Part shown: positions 31,699 through 40,107 of the stretch, one piece after another
How the letters are laid out: each line of letters starts with the position of its first letter
Position numbering within the stretch: position 1 is the first letter of the stretch
Assembly: GCA_036337765.1 (NCBI GenBank)
Contig: JAYZDP010000139.1
Span: 1 to 64,000 of the forward strand
Length of the DNA stretch: 64,000 nucleotides
Reading direction: 5' to 3'
From: JAYZDP01 sp036337765
Lineage (GTDB): Bacteria; Acidobacteriota; Thermoanaerobaculia; Multivoradales; Multivoraceae
Position numbers and translations under genes: made by a program
Notes under the pieces: model-generated
What the model was told of the DNA's origin: nothing
Database searches by the model: none
Seen by the model: only the letters and a program-made list of their open reading frames with translations

Positions 31699-32637
31699 AT
31701 GGAACCGCCATCGACGCCACAGCCCCGAGTCGTCGCCCTGGTGCTGAACTACAACGGCAAAGAGGTGACGCTGGACTCGATCGGCAGCCTCTTGGCCATG
31801 AACTATCCGAACTGTGACGTCGTTCACATCGACAATGGCTCGACCGACGGCTCGTTCGATGCGGTCGCAGAGCAGTTCCCGGATGCCATCCAGGTCCGGA
31901 CCGAGGACAACCTGTGGGTGGCCGGAGGCGCCAATCTCGGCATGCGCTGGGCTCTGGAGCGCGACTACGACTACCTCATGATCCTCAACAACGACATCGA
32001 GGTCGAGCCCGAGATGCTGACCGAGATGGTGGCCGTGGCTGAGAGCGATCCGCAGGTGGGCTGTGTCGGCCCCAAGGCCTACTACTACGGAGACCGTGAC
32101 CGCATCTGGTCCGCCGGCGGGCTGATCCGCTTCCGTGAGGCCGGCAGCAAGGAGCGCGGCATGGGGGAGATGGATCGCGGCCAGTACGACCGCACCGAAG
32201 AAGTCGAATACATCAACGGCTGCGCGGTGTTGATGCCGCGCGGGGTGGTGGAAGCGGTCGGGGGCTGGGACCCGAACTACCGACTGGCGCTGGAAGACAC
32301 CGACTGGTGCCTGCGCATGAAAACGCTCGGATACCACTGCATGTACGCCCACAAGGCGATCCTCTGGCACCGGGTCTCGCACACGGTGGGTGGTTACGTC
32401 GCGGGGCGTACCTACCAGAGCGGCCGCAGCACCGCGATTTTGGTCCGTCGACATGGTGGCCTCTGGCAGTGGCTCACCTTCGTCGCGTTCATGTCGGCGG
32501 CCCTGCCCATGGCGTTCGTGCGTGAGCTGATCAAAGGCAATCAGGCCGCCGTCACGGCCAAGCTCCGTGGCGTGGTCGATGGCCTGCGAGCGACCCTTTC
32601 CGAGCCACCCAGCTTCAGCTCGGCTTCGTCGAGCTGA
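31699..32637 (+). CDS. GT2 family glycosyltransferase
   Basis: About 312 residues from ATG 31699; the upstream in-frame region is Arg-rich and lies in the promoter spacer. GT-A fold signatures are VVALVLNYNGKEVTLDSIGS, VVHIDNGSTDGSFD, NLWVAGGANLGMRWAL and YLMILNNDIEVEPEML (Asp-x-Asp equivalent). Then come CAVLMPRGVVEAVGGWDPN and LALEDTDWCLRMKTLGY (catalytic base region), and a C-terminal amphipathic or membrane segment. This is the pattern of rhamnosyl-type GT2 enzymes that add deoxysugars to lipid-linked glycans at the cytoplasmic face. Confidence 0.9.
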   Translation: MEPPSTPQPRVVALVLNYNGKEVTLDSIGSLLAMNYPNCDVVHIDNGSTDGSFDAVAEQFPDAIQVRTEDNLWVAGGANLGMRWALERDYDYLMILNNDIEVEPEMLTEMVAVAESDPQVGCVGPKAYYYGDRDRIWSAGGLIRFREAGSKERGMGEMDRGQYDRTEEVEYINGCAVLMPRGVVEAVGGWDPNYRLALEDTDWCLRMKTLGYHCMYAHKAILWHRVSHTVGGYVAGRTYQSGRSTAILVRRHGGLWQWLTFVAFMSAALPMAFVRELIKGNQAAVTAKLRGVVDGLRATLSEPPSFSSASSS

Positions 32638-32650
32638 GCGAGCCAACGTT

Positions 32651-33592
32651 GTGAACGACTCCCTCCGTAACGTCGTCAAGGCGAGCCTGGATTGGATCTC
32701 GAGGACCACGAAGATCCAGATCTGGCGCGACGAGAACCGCTTCTACTCGCCCATCCCAACCCATGCCGAGCTCAAGAGCGGGCGTCAGCTCTGGGACCGG
32801 CCGAGCGAGATGATCGGTGTCCACCGCGACGTCGCCGCGATGAGACAACGGCTCGAGCGCTTGATGGCAACCTACCGCGACGAGCTCGAGGCGCTGGACG
32901 ACTACTACGAGGTCAAAAAGAAGGGGCTCGGCGAGGGCTTCACCATTCTCGATTCGTTCCTCCTCTACGCCATGCTTCGCGATCTGAAGCCCCGCCGCAT
33001 GATCGAGATCGGCGCGGGCTTCTGCACTTACTACTCGAGCTCCGCCCTGCAGCAGAACGCCGAAGAGGGCAGGCCCTGCGCGCACACCGTCATCGAGCCG
33101 AACCCGTGGCAGGGCCTCCGCGACGTCGCAGGCGACCTGGTCGCCAAGCCCGCGCAGGAAGTCCCGCTCGAAACCTTCGCCGAGCTCGAGGAAGGAGACG
33201 TGCTCTTCATCGACACGACCCACATGGTCAAGATCGGCGGTGAGGTCGTCTTTCTCTACCTGGAGGTGATCCCGCGCCTGAAGCCTGGCGTCGTGGTTCA
33301 CGCGCACGACATCCACTTTCCACACAACACTCCCTACCCGGCGGAGCGCTACATATTCAAGCGGCTCTTCCCCTGGCTCTTCACAGAGGCCGCTTTGCTG
33401 CAGGCGTTCTTGGCCTTCAACAACGACTACGAGATCCGTGTCTCGAACTCTATGATCCGCCACGACGACCAGCTCGAGGGCGTCGACTCCCTGAGCCAGA
33501 TCCCGGGGTGCAAGCCGCTCGAATGGCGGGACTTCGACACCCACTATGGCTCGATCTGGTTCCAGCGGAAGGTTCCTGGCCAGGGAGCCTGA
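32651..33592 (+). CDS. class I SAM-dependent methyltransferase-like protein
   Basis: About 313 residues from GTG 32651. A helical N-terminal third is followed by a Rossmann-type core: PRRMIEIGAGFCTYYSS is a motif-I-like glycine loop, then AHTVIEPNPW, GDVLFIDTTHM and GVVVHAHDIHFPHN, the last resembling the metal- or substrate-binding part of sugar O-methyltransferases. The end, HYGSIWFQRKV, is typical of methyltransferase_24-like proteins in glycan clusters. It probably methylates a sugar hydroxyl. The start is 14 bp after the GT2 stop and the next gene follows after 2 bp. Confidence 0.8.
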   Translation: MNDSLRNVVKASLDWISRTTKIQIWRDENRFYSPIPTHAELKSGRQLWDRPSEMIGVHRDVAAMRQRLERLMATYRDELEALDDYYEVKKKGLGEGFTILDSFLLYAMLRDLKPRRMIEIGAGFCTYYSSSALQQNAEEGRPCAHTVIEPNPWQGLRDVAGDLVAKPAQEVPLETFAELEEGDVLFIDTTHMVKIGGEVVFLYLEVIPRLKPGVVVHAHDIHFPHNTPYPAERYIFKRLFPWLFTEAALLQAFLAFNNDYEIRVSNSMIRHDDQLEGVDSLSQIPGCKPLEWRDFDTHYGSIWFQRKVPGQGA

Positions 33593-33594
33593 CG

Positions 33595-34125
33595 ATGCGC
33601 TTTACATCGACCGAGATCTCCGACGTCTACGCCGTCGAGATCGACCCGATCGAGGATCCTCGGGGATCGTTCGCGCGTAGCTTTTGCGCTCGGGAGTTCG
33701 AAGACCTCGGCCTCGACCCCTGCGTGGCTCAGTGCAACGTGTCGTTCAACCTCCGGCGCGGGACGCTGCGAGGAATGCACTACCAGATCGCCCCCCACGA
33801 GGAGGCGAAACTGGTCCGCGTCACCCGAGGCTCCGTCTACGACGTCGTCGTCGATCTACGCCCCGAGTCACCGACCTTTCGCCGCTGGGTCTCGGCTGAG
33901 CTGCGATCCGACCTCGGCAACGCCCTCTACGCGCCGAAGGGTGTCGCACACGGGTTTCAGACTCTCGAAGACGACACCGAAGTCTTCTACCAGATGTCGT
34001 ACCCCTACCACCCCGACGCCGGGCGTGGTGTCCGCTACGACGATCCCGCATTCGGTATCGATTGGCCGATCGGGGAGATCATCATCTCGGGCCGCGACCG
34101 GGCCTTCGAGCTCTTTGAGCCCTAG
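33595..34125 (+). CDS. rfbC: dTDP-4-dehydrorhamnose 3,5-epimerase-family protein
   Basis: About 176 residues from ATG 33595. RmlC cupin features are present: DPRGSFARSFCAREFEDLGL, VQCN-like VAQCNVSFNLRRGTLRGMHY with the catalytic His, KLVRVTRGSVYDVVVDLR, APKGVAHGFQTLEDDTEV and FYQMSYPYHPDAGRG with the catalytic Tyr. It inverts C3 and/or C5 of an NDP-4-keto-6-deoxyhexose. No rmlA, rmlB or rmlD lies in this window; the sugar supply visible here is CDP-linked (rfbF, rfbG), so its substrate may be a CDP-sugar. It converges on the C-methyltransferase gene (4-bp overlap). Confidence 0.85.
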   Translation: MRFTSTEISDVYAVEIDPIEDPRGSFARSFCAREFEDLGLDPCVAQCNVSFNLRRGTLRGMHYQIAPHEEAKLVRVTRGSVYDVVVDLRPESPTFRRWVSAELRSDLGNALYAPKGVAHGFQTLEDDTEVFYQMSYPYHPDAGRGVRYDDPAFGIDWPIGEIIISGRDRAFELFEP

Positions 34126-35354
34126 AGGTGTACGCGCGGCTCGGGGATCGCGGTCAGGAAACGTCCGCCCCACTCCCGGATCACCGCCATCTGCTCGGTG
34201 ATCTCGTCGACGAGATTCCACGGCAGGATGAACAGCCAGTCGGGCCGGGTCTCGAGCACTGCCTCGGGCGAGCGCACCGGGATGACCGAGCCGGGAAGGA
34301 AGCGACCTTGTTTTTCGGGATTGCGGTCCACGGCGTAGTCGATGAAGTCAACGCCAATGCCGCAGTAGTTCAGGAGCGTGTTGCCCTTCGCGGCGGCTCC
34401 GTAGGCGACGATCGTCTCTCCACGGTCTCGGATCGCAACCAGCTCGGCCAAGAGCTTGCGCTTGGTCTCGGCCACGCGCTCACCGAAGCCCCTGTAGCCA
34501 TCGAGAGAGTCGAGCCCCGCGGCAGCCTCCGCGGCCTCGAGCGCCGCTACACTCTCGGCGGCCGGATGCCCGCTGGCGCTGTGGCAGGCGAACACCCTCA
34601 GCGAGCCACCGTGGGTCGGTAGCTCCTGGACATCGAAGACCCTGAGCCCTTGCGCCTCGAGCACCTGCTTCACCGTGCCCAGCGAGAGGTAGGAGAAATG
34701 CTCGTGGTAGATCGTGTCGAACTGGTTTTCTTCGATCAGGCGCGCGAGGTGCGGAAACTCCAGCGTGAGTACGCCTTGGGGGCCGAGGACGATCCCGAGC
34801 CCGGCGACGAAGTCGTTGAGGTCGGGAACGTGAGCCAGGACGTTGTTGCCGAGGAGCAGATCGGCCGTGCGTCCCTCCTCAGCCAGGCCGCTGGCACATG
34901 CACTTCCGAAGAACTCGACCCGAGTCGGAACCCCGTCGGCAACGGCAGCAGCCGCCACGTTTGAGGCCGGCTCGATGCCGAGCACGGGCACACCGCGTTT
35001 CTGGAAGAAGCGCAACAGACAGCCGTCGTTGCTGGCGACCTCGATCACCAGGCTCGCCTCGTCGAGCTCGAGCCGCTCGCACATCTGCCCGGCATAGGCC
35101 TCCACATGACGGAGCCAGGTGTCGGAGTAGCCCGAGAAGTAGGCATAGTCGGAAAAGATGTGCTCAGGGCTCGCGAACTCCGGAAGCTGCACCAGAAAGC
35201 ACCGCTGGCACACGTAGACCCGCAGCGGCCAGGTCGGCTCCATGTCGAGCAGCTCGTCCTCGCGCCGAAACGAGTTGGCCAGCGGAGACATCCCGAGGTC
35301 TACGAGCACGTGCTCGAGCTGCGCCCCGCAGAACCGGCAGCCGAGCTGCTTCAC
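34122..35354 (-). CDS. NDP-hexose C-methyltransferase (TylCIII/NovU-like)
   Basis: About 410 residues from GTG 35354, overlapping the rfbG stop (GTGA). An N-terminal zinc-binding domain has CRFC (Cys6, Cys9) and CQRC (Cys49, Cys52). The SAM domain has VIEVASNDGCLLRFFQKRG (motif I) and VPVLGIEPASNVAAAA, then the long conserved stretch from LLLGNNVLAHVPDLNDFV to FDTIYHEHFSYLSLGTV with the catalytic His-Glu-His. The C-terminal methyltransferase_14-type domain has AYGAAAKGNTLLNYCGI and FILPWNLVDEI. Characterised relatives add a methyl group to C3 or C5 of NDP-4-keto-6-deoxyhexoses. With rfbF and rfbG adjacent, a C-methyl CDP-sugar is predicted. Confidence 0.9.
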   Translation of the reverse strand: MKQLGCRFCGAQLEHVLVDLGMSPLANSFRREDELLDMEPTWPLRVYVCQRCFLVQLPEFASPEHIFSDYAYFSGYSDTWLRHVEAYAGQMCERLELDEASLVIEVASNDGCLLRFFQKRGVPVLGIEPASNVAAAAVADGVPTRVEFFGSACASGLAEEGRTADLLLGNNVLAHVPDLNDFVAGLGIVLGPQGVLTLEFPHLARLIEENQFDTIYHEHFSYLSLGTVKQVLEAQGLRVFDVQELPTHGGSLRVFACHSASGHPAAESVAALEAAEAAAGLDSLDGYRGFGERVAETKRKLLAELVAIRDRGETIVAYGAAAKGNTLLNYCGIGVDFIDYAVDRNPEKQGRFLPGSVIPVRSPEAVLETRPDWLFILPWNLVDEITEQMAVIREWGGRFLTAIPEPRVHL

Positions 35355-36430
35355 GTCAGACCAACCAAGTCTTCGTAGCGCAACAGCTGCGTCTCGGTCA
35401 GGGTCCGCGCATCCGCGCCGTCGCGAAACTCCCGGTACCACTCGACGGTCCAGCGCAGCGTGTCCTCGATCTCGAGCCGCGGCTCCCAGCCGAGAGACTC
35501 GCGAGCCTTGGCGCTGTCGAGCTGTAGTAGCTGCGCCTCGTGCGGGTTGGGATTCGAGTCCAGGGCCCAGTCGATCGGCTGTCCCCAGATCGACGAGAAG
35601 CTGTCGCAGATCGAGCGCACCGACTCGCCGCCCTCCGACGGTCCGAAGTTCCAGGCGCTGCGGGCGGTCATGTCACCTGCGCAGAGGCGTTCGACCAGGC
35701 TCAGATAGCCCCACAGCGGCTCGACGACATGCTGCCAGGGGCGAATCGCATCCGGATTGCGGATGCGAGCCGGCTCGTTGCCCAGCGCTGCGCGAACGAT
35801 GTCGGGAACCAGGCGGTCCGCGCCCCAGTCTCCGCCGCCAACGACGTTGCCGGCTCGCGCCGTGGCAAGCGCCGCGTGCTCCGGTGCCGCCAGGAACGAC
35901 TCGCGGTAGGCAGAGGTGACGAGCTCCGCGCAGGCCTTGCTGCTCGAATAGGGATCGCGACCGCCAAGGCGATCCGACTCACGATAGCCCCGTGTCTGCT
36001 CGCGGTTCTCGTAGCACTTATCGCTAGTCACCACGACCGCAGCGACCACGGAATCGGTCTTGTGAACCAGCTCGAGAACCTGGGCCGTTCCCACGACATT
36101 CGTAGTGAAGGTCTCGACCGGGTCGCGGTAGCTCTCACGTACCAACGCCTGGGCCGCGAGATGAAGCACTACCTCGGGCTGCGTACGGGTGAAGACCTCA
36201 CCGAGCCGCTCGGCGTCGCGCACATCGCCGATCACCGAGTCGGTTACTTCCGCGACCCGCGCATCGGCAAACAGCGACGGCGAGGAGGGCTCCAGCGCGT
36301 AGCCGGTGACCCGAGCTCCGAGGCGCGCCAACCATAGGGCCAACCAGCTTCCCTTGAAGCCAGTGTGGCCGGTTACAAGGACTCGCCTGCCGGTCCAGAA
36401 GGATCTCTCCGGGATCAGAGACTTACCCAT
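35351..36430 (-). CDS. rfbG: CDP-glucose 4,6-dehydratase
   Basis: About 359 residues from ATG 36430. The RfbG hallmark VLVTGHTGFKGSWLALWL (cofactor loop with the diagnostic Phe-Lys-Gly-Ser-Trp) is at ~17-34. Then come VVLHLAAQALVRESYRDP, VVVTSDKCYENREQ (catalytic Thr/Asp/Lys region), GRDPYSSSKACAELVTSAY (Tyr and Lys), ATARAGNVVGGGDWGADRLV and RNPDAIRPWQHVVEPLWGYL. It converts CDP-glucose to CDP-4-keto-6-deoxyglucose. It is coupled to the downstream C-methyltransferase, so the keto-sugar is probably passed on directly. The start overlaps the end of the broken cytochrome gene by 16 bp. Confidence 0.93.
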   Translation of the reverse strand: MGKSLIPERSFWTGRRVLVTGHTGFKGSWLALWLARLGARVTGYALEPSSPSLFADARVAEVTDSVIGDVRDAERLGEVFTRTQPEVVLHLAAQALVRESYRDPVETFTTNVVGTAQVLELVHKTDSVVAAVVVTSDKCYENREQTRGYRESDRLGGRDPYSSSKACAELVTSAYRESFLAAPEHAALATARAGNVVGGGDWGADRLVPDIVRAALGNEPARIRNPDAIRPWQHVVEPLWGYLSLVERLCAGDMTARSAWNFGPSEGGESVRSICDSFSSIWGQPIDWALDSNPNPHEAQLLQLDSAKARESLGWEPRLEIEDTLRWTVEWYREFRDGADARTLTETQLLRYEDLVGLT

Positions 36431-36827
36431 TCGTCGAACTCGGCCCGCGCGGCGATCCATCGCCGAATCGAGTCGAGTTGTTCCGGGGTGAGTGGGTCGC
36501 CCTCGGCCGGCATGATGTCGAGATCGTCGGCCGGCAGGCTGGGGCGCACGAACATCGGGCTCCTGTCGGGCTCTTGTCGGGATCGGCGGGGACGACGATC
36601 TTGCCCATGTCGCCGCCCTTGAGGATGCGCTCCTTGGAGTCGAGACACAGCTCGCCGAACGAGTCGACCGGGCCGTGGCAGACGACGCAGTTGTCCATCA
36701 GGATCGGCCAGACGTCTTTCTCGAAGTCCATCGGATCCTGAGCGACCGTCGATGACGGTGCAGCCACGAGCAAGATGCCGGTCAGGGCAGCGGCGGCGAG
36801 GGTGAAGTAGGTGGCTTTGTTCTTCAT
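36415..36827 (-). pseudogene. small cytochrome c gene split by an 11-bp duplication
   Basis: From ATG 36827 (GGAG upstream) the frame encodes a signal peptide and a planctomycete-type cytochrome: FEKDVWPILMDNCVVCHGP (haem site CVVCH) and GDMGKIVVPADPDKSP. Then the frame shifts: the expected continuation MFVRPSLPADDLDIMPAEG, PLTPEQLDSIRRWIAAR (with the Met ligand) is in another frame, ending at the TGA at 36415. At the junction an 11-bp unit is duplicated (36557-36578). Removing one unit restores a ~133-residue protein. As read, the shifted product ends at 36423 with a nonsense tail. A recent mutation, phase variation or an assembly error are all possible. Confidence 0.8.
36557..36578. repeat. 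11-bp tandem duplication causing a frameshift
   Basis: GGGCTCCTGTC (36557-36567) is followed by GGGCTCTTGTC (36568-36578), differing at one base. Eleven is not a multiple of three, so the second copy throws the cytochrome gene out of frame. Confidence 0.85.
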
Positions 36828-36919
36828 CCAGAGCTCCAGCGTGACCAGAATCTCCCCAATCCGACTCCGGCTGGCGACACTAGCAAACAAGGTACACGCA
36901 CAAGGCCGGGAATGCCACA

Positions 36920-37753
36920 ATGCACCCCCCCATGACCGCCCCCGCACTGCCGAGGCTTCTCGCCTTCGACCTCGACGGCACTCTGTTGCCCGCCGACAAG
37001 CAAATCACACGGCACACGCGCGCCGTGTTGGAGCGCATCCGTGAGCTCGGCACACAGATCACTCTGGCGACCGGTAAGTTCCACCACCTGACCGTCGGTC
37101 ACGGCGACGAGCTCGACCTCGACACTCCCCTGATTTCGCTCGACGGCGCCTGTATCGGCAATCGGGATCATCCGGAGCGCAAGCGCGGCATCCCGGCCGA
37201 GGTGACGCGCGACGCCCTCGGTCGCTACCAGGGACTCTGCCAGCACGCCTTCGCCGACGACGGCGAGGACCGGATGCTGCTGCGCTCAACTGACGGCGAC
37301 CACTTCCGTCACGTCACGCGTTTCTGGGCCGACGACTTCCGCCACGTCGACGATCTTGCCGAGGCGGTGCGCGCCGATTCCGCGATCGTCACCTTCTACG
37401 GCGACGAAGAGCCAATGCGAGAGATCGCCGACGACATCCGCGGCCAGCACCCCCGACTACGAGTAACCGAGTATGCGTCCAATCTGGTGGCCAGCTACCG
37501 GGTGTCGATCCAGCCCGATAGCACCCACAAGGGCTCCGGCGTGCTCGACGCGGCCGAGATGCTCGGCATCGATGCCAGCGAGGTGATGGTCTTTGGCGAC
37601 TGGCTCAACGACCTGCCGATGTTCGGCGTCGGCGCGATCGGCGTGGCGATGTCGAACGCCATGCCCGAGGTGCTCAAAGTGGCAGACTATGTCACCGACC
37701 GCACCTGCGAAGAGGACGGCATCGCCGACTTCCTCGAACGCAACTATCTTTAG
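36920..37753 (+). CDS. HAD-superfamily (Cof-type) phosphatase
   Basis: A 277-residue HAD hydrolase. Motif I is RLLAFDLDGTLLPADKQIT with both Asp residues, motif II lies in TQITLATGKFHHLTV, and motifs III/IV are SYRVSIQPDSTHKGSGVLDA (Lys) and VMVFGDWLNDLPMFGVG (Asp-Asp). The Cof/IIB cap sits in between. Members dephosphorylate small sugar or nucleotide phosphates in the cytoplasm. The start may be this ATG or the one 12 bp downstream (MTAPAL). It converges with the F420-type oxidoreductase gene, stops overlapping by 4 bp. Confidence 0.88.
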   Translation: MHPPMTAPALPRLLAFDLDGTLLPADKQITRHTRAVLERIRELGTQITLATGKFHHLTVGHGDELDLDTPLISLDGACIGNRDHPERKRGIPAEVTRDALGRYQGLCQHAFADDGEDRMLLRSTDGDHFRHVTRFWADDFRHVDDLAEAVRADSAIVTFYGDEEPMREIADDIRGQHPRLRVTEYASNLVASYRVSIQPDSTHKGSGVLDAAEMLGIDASEVMVFGDWLNDLPMFGVGAIGVAMSNAMPEVLKVADYVTDRTCEEDGIADFLERNYL

Positions 37754-38640
37754 CTATGGAACGCCGGCAGGACTTGCTCGATGAAGGCCTCGAAGGCGTC
37801 GAAGTCGATAGGCGGACGAAACGCCAGGTTGACCCCGCCCACGCCGACGTCGGCGTACTCGCCGAGCCTGTCGATGGCTTGCTGAGATGAGCCCGTCAGC
37901 GACCCCGCCACTAGGTGGGGTGGCGGCTCGCGGCCATCCATGTAAAAGCCGAGGTTGACGCTGGTCTCGATCTGCGCCGGATCGCGACCGATCGCCGCGC
38001 ACTCGGCGGCCAGGGTCTCGAGCCGTCTACCTGCCATATCGGGCGGTACGTAGGGGAGGTTGTACCCATCGGCGTAGCGCGCCGCCATGCGCGGGGTGCG
38101 CTTCTTGCCACGACCGCCCACCCAGAGGCGCATGTTCGGGTTCAGCGGCTTGGGTCCGCACACCGCCTCGTGCAGCTCGTAGTACTCGCCCTGGAAGTTC
38201 GTCACCGGCTCGCGCCACAGCGACGTCAGGACCTGCAGCGCCTCCTCGAGCTGATCGAGTCGCTTGCCCAGTGGCGGGAACCCGTAGCCGAAGTCGCGGA
38301 ACTCCTCCTCGAACCAACCGGCGCCCACCCCGATCTCGGCACGCCCGCCCGAGAGGTGATCGATCGTCACGGCCGCCTTGGCGAGCACTCCAGGGCTGCG
38401 GAACAGAGCGCAGAACACCAGGCAGCCCACCCGCACGTTACGCGTCGCCCCGGCCAGCGCCGCCATCGAGGCCACCCCTTCGAAGCACGGATCCTCGCGG
38501 TCGCTCAGCGGGTTGGCGTAGAAGTGATCCCACACCGAAGCCCAGTGAAACCCCGCCTCGTCGGCGCGCCGCCAGACCCGCATCAGATCGTCCATCGACA
38601 GATCCTGCGGACCGGTGTGGATTCCTATCTTCAGAGACAT
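37750..38640 (-). CDS. LLM-class (F420/FMN) oxidoreductase
   Basis: A 296-residue luciferase-like TIM-barrel protein. MSLKIGIHTGPQDLSMDDLM, EAGFHWASVWDHFYANPL, RNVRVGCLVFCALFRSPGVL, GRAEIGVGAGWFEEEFRDFG and LWVGGRGKKRTPRMAARYAD match the F420-dependent group in which a coenzyme F420-binding site replaces FMN. FMN use cannot be excluded. Such enzymes reduce or oxidise carbonyls and other activated substrates; no F420-biosynthesis gene is visible here. It stands alone. Confidence 0.87.
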   Translation of the reverse strand: MSLKIGIHTGPQDLSMDDLMRVWRRADEAGFHWASVWDHFYANPLSDREDPCFEGVASMAALAGATRNVRVGCLVFCALFRSPGVLAKAAVTIDHLSGGRAEIGVGAGWFEEEFRDFGYGFPPLGKRLDQLEEALQVLTSLWREPVTNFQGEYYELHEAVCGPKPLNPNMRLWVGGRGKKRTPRMAARYADGYNLPYVPPDMAGRRLETLAAECAAIGRDPAQIETSVNLGFYMDGREPPPHLVAGSLTGSSQQAIDRLGEYADVGVGGVNLAFRPPIDFDAFEAFIEQVLPAFHS

Positions 38641-38694
38641 CTCTCCTACCTCTGAGCCGTGCTCAGATTCGCCGAACCGAGTTCAGAGCCTGCT

Positions 38695-40026
38695 CTACGA
38701 AGCGCCTTTCGCGTCGAGAATCGCCTGGTAGGTCAGGCGCCGCGACAGTGTCCTGGTGTCGGCGCGGCCGTAGCCGTTGCCACCGAAGTGCTGGATCATG
38801 CCGACGAAGACCAGGTCCTCGACCGGATCGATCCAAAACCAGGTACCAGCGGCGCCGCCCCAGTAGTACTCGCCTTTCGAGATGCCGTCGGCCTCCACCG
38901 GGTCGAGGATTACGGCGAAATCGAGACCGAAGCCGGTGCCAGGCGACTGCTCGATGCCACGCGGCATGTGGTCGCGGTGCATCAGATCGACGGTGAGCGG
39001 CGACAGGATGCGCACACCGTCCAGCTCGCCGCCGTTGAGCAGCATCTGACTGAAACGCATGTAGTCCATCGTCGTCCCTACGAGCCCGCCGCCACCTGAC
39101 AGGAAATTCGGTGGGTCGAGGTAGTTACGACTGCCCCCGAAACCCTCCTGAGCGACGAGGTTGCCGTCCTCGTCGTGGGTGTAGACCGCCGAGAAGCGAT
39201 CGGCCTTGTCCGCCGCGACGTGAAACGCCGTGTCGTCCATACCGAGCGGATCGAACAGCCGCTCCTGCAAGAACTCGTCGAAACGCTGGCCGGAGAGGAC
39301 CTCGACCAGGTAGCCCTGAACGTCGACGGCGACACTGTAGTGCCACATCGAGCCCGGCTGCTGACGCAGCGGGATCTTGCCTAGCTTCCCGACCATGTCC
39401 TTGAGCGTCGAGTCGTTATCGAGGATGTTGGCTTCTTGGTACAGACTGTCGACCTGTGAGCGCGAGAAGATGCCGTAGCTCAGACCCGCGGTGTGGCTCA
39501 TCAGCTCACGAATGGTCATCGGATGGTCGGCATCCTCGACGATCGGCTGACCGTTGGGGCCTTCGCCGGCCGCGACCTTCAGGCCCTCGAACTCGGGGAT
39601 GTACTTTTCGACCGGATCGCGCAGGCGAAACTTGCCCTCTTCGTAGAGGATCATCAGAGCGACGCCGGTGATCGGCTTCGACATCGAATAGATGCGAAAG
39701 ATCGTGTCCTCGGCCATGGGCGTCTCTTCGGCGATGTTCTGGTGGCCGAAGGTGTCGAAGTGCACCAGCTTGCCGTGGCGCGAGATCGCGGTGGTGATGC
39801 CGGCCAGCTGACCGTCATCGACCAAGCCCTGCATGGCCTCGGACAGACGCTCGAGACGCTCGCTGGACATTCCGGCGTCCTCTGGCGCGGCCACGGCCAG
39901 GTTGCGCGGACCGTAGTCGACATCCGGGATGTCGGCACGGGTGACCCCCAGGTCGCAGCCGGAGGCGATCAGGGTGAGCGCGAGAATCGCGAGCAGCGGA
40001 AACAGACGAATCAGTTTGAACCTCAT
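38695..40026 (-). CDS. beta-lactamase-fold serine hydrolase lipoprotein
   Basis: About 443 residues from ATG 40026 (upstream GGAGGGAG); a further upstream ATG would precede the signal. The lipobox LIASGC gives an acylated Cys near residue 24. Class C-like serine hydrolase motifs are IYSMSKPITGVAL (Ser-x-x-Lys nucleophile), MWHYSVAVDVQGYL (Tyr-Ser-Val in place of Tyr-x-Asn) and YYWGGAAGTWFWIDP (Gly-Gly-Ala replacing Lys-Thr-Gly). SHTAGLSYGIF is also typical. It is probably an esterase or peptidase anchored in the envelope rather than an antibiotic-resistance enzyme. Confidence 0.88.
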   Translation of the reverse strand: MRFKLIRLFPLLAILALTLIASGCDLGVTRADIPDVDYGPRNLAVAAPEDAGMSSERLERLSEAMQGLVDDGQLAGITTAISRHGKLVHFDTFGHQNIAEETPMAEDTIFRIYSMSKPITGVALMILYEEGKFRLRDPVEKYIPEFEGLKVAAGEGPNGQPIVEDADHPMTIRELMSHTAGLSYGIFSRSQVDSLYQEANILDNDSTLKDMVGKLGKIPLRQQPGSMWHYSVAVDVQGYLVEVLSGQRFDEFLQERLFDPLGMDDTAFHVAADKADRFSAVYTHDEDGNLVAQEGFGGSRNYLDPPNFLSGGGGLVGTTMDYMRFSQMLLNGGELDGVRILSPLTVDLMHRDHMPRGIEQSPGTGFGLDFAVILDPVEADGISKGEYYWGGAAGTWFWIDPVEDLVFVGMIQHFGGNGYGRADTRTLSRRLTYQAILDAKGAS

Positions 40027-40107
40027 GGACAAGGCTCCCTCCCTTTCAGACGTGGGCGTTCGCGGAACGCCCATCCTACCTTGGGAGGCGACTGCCTTGG
40101 AGCTGGT

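Noticed and set aside
36415..36827. Programmed frameshifting in the small cytochrome
   Set aside because: No slippery heptamer is seen; the frame change coincides with an 11-bp duplication, which explains it more simply.
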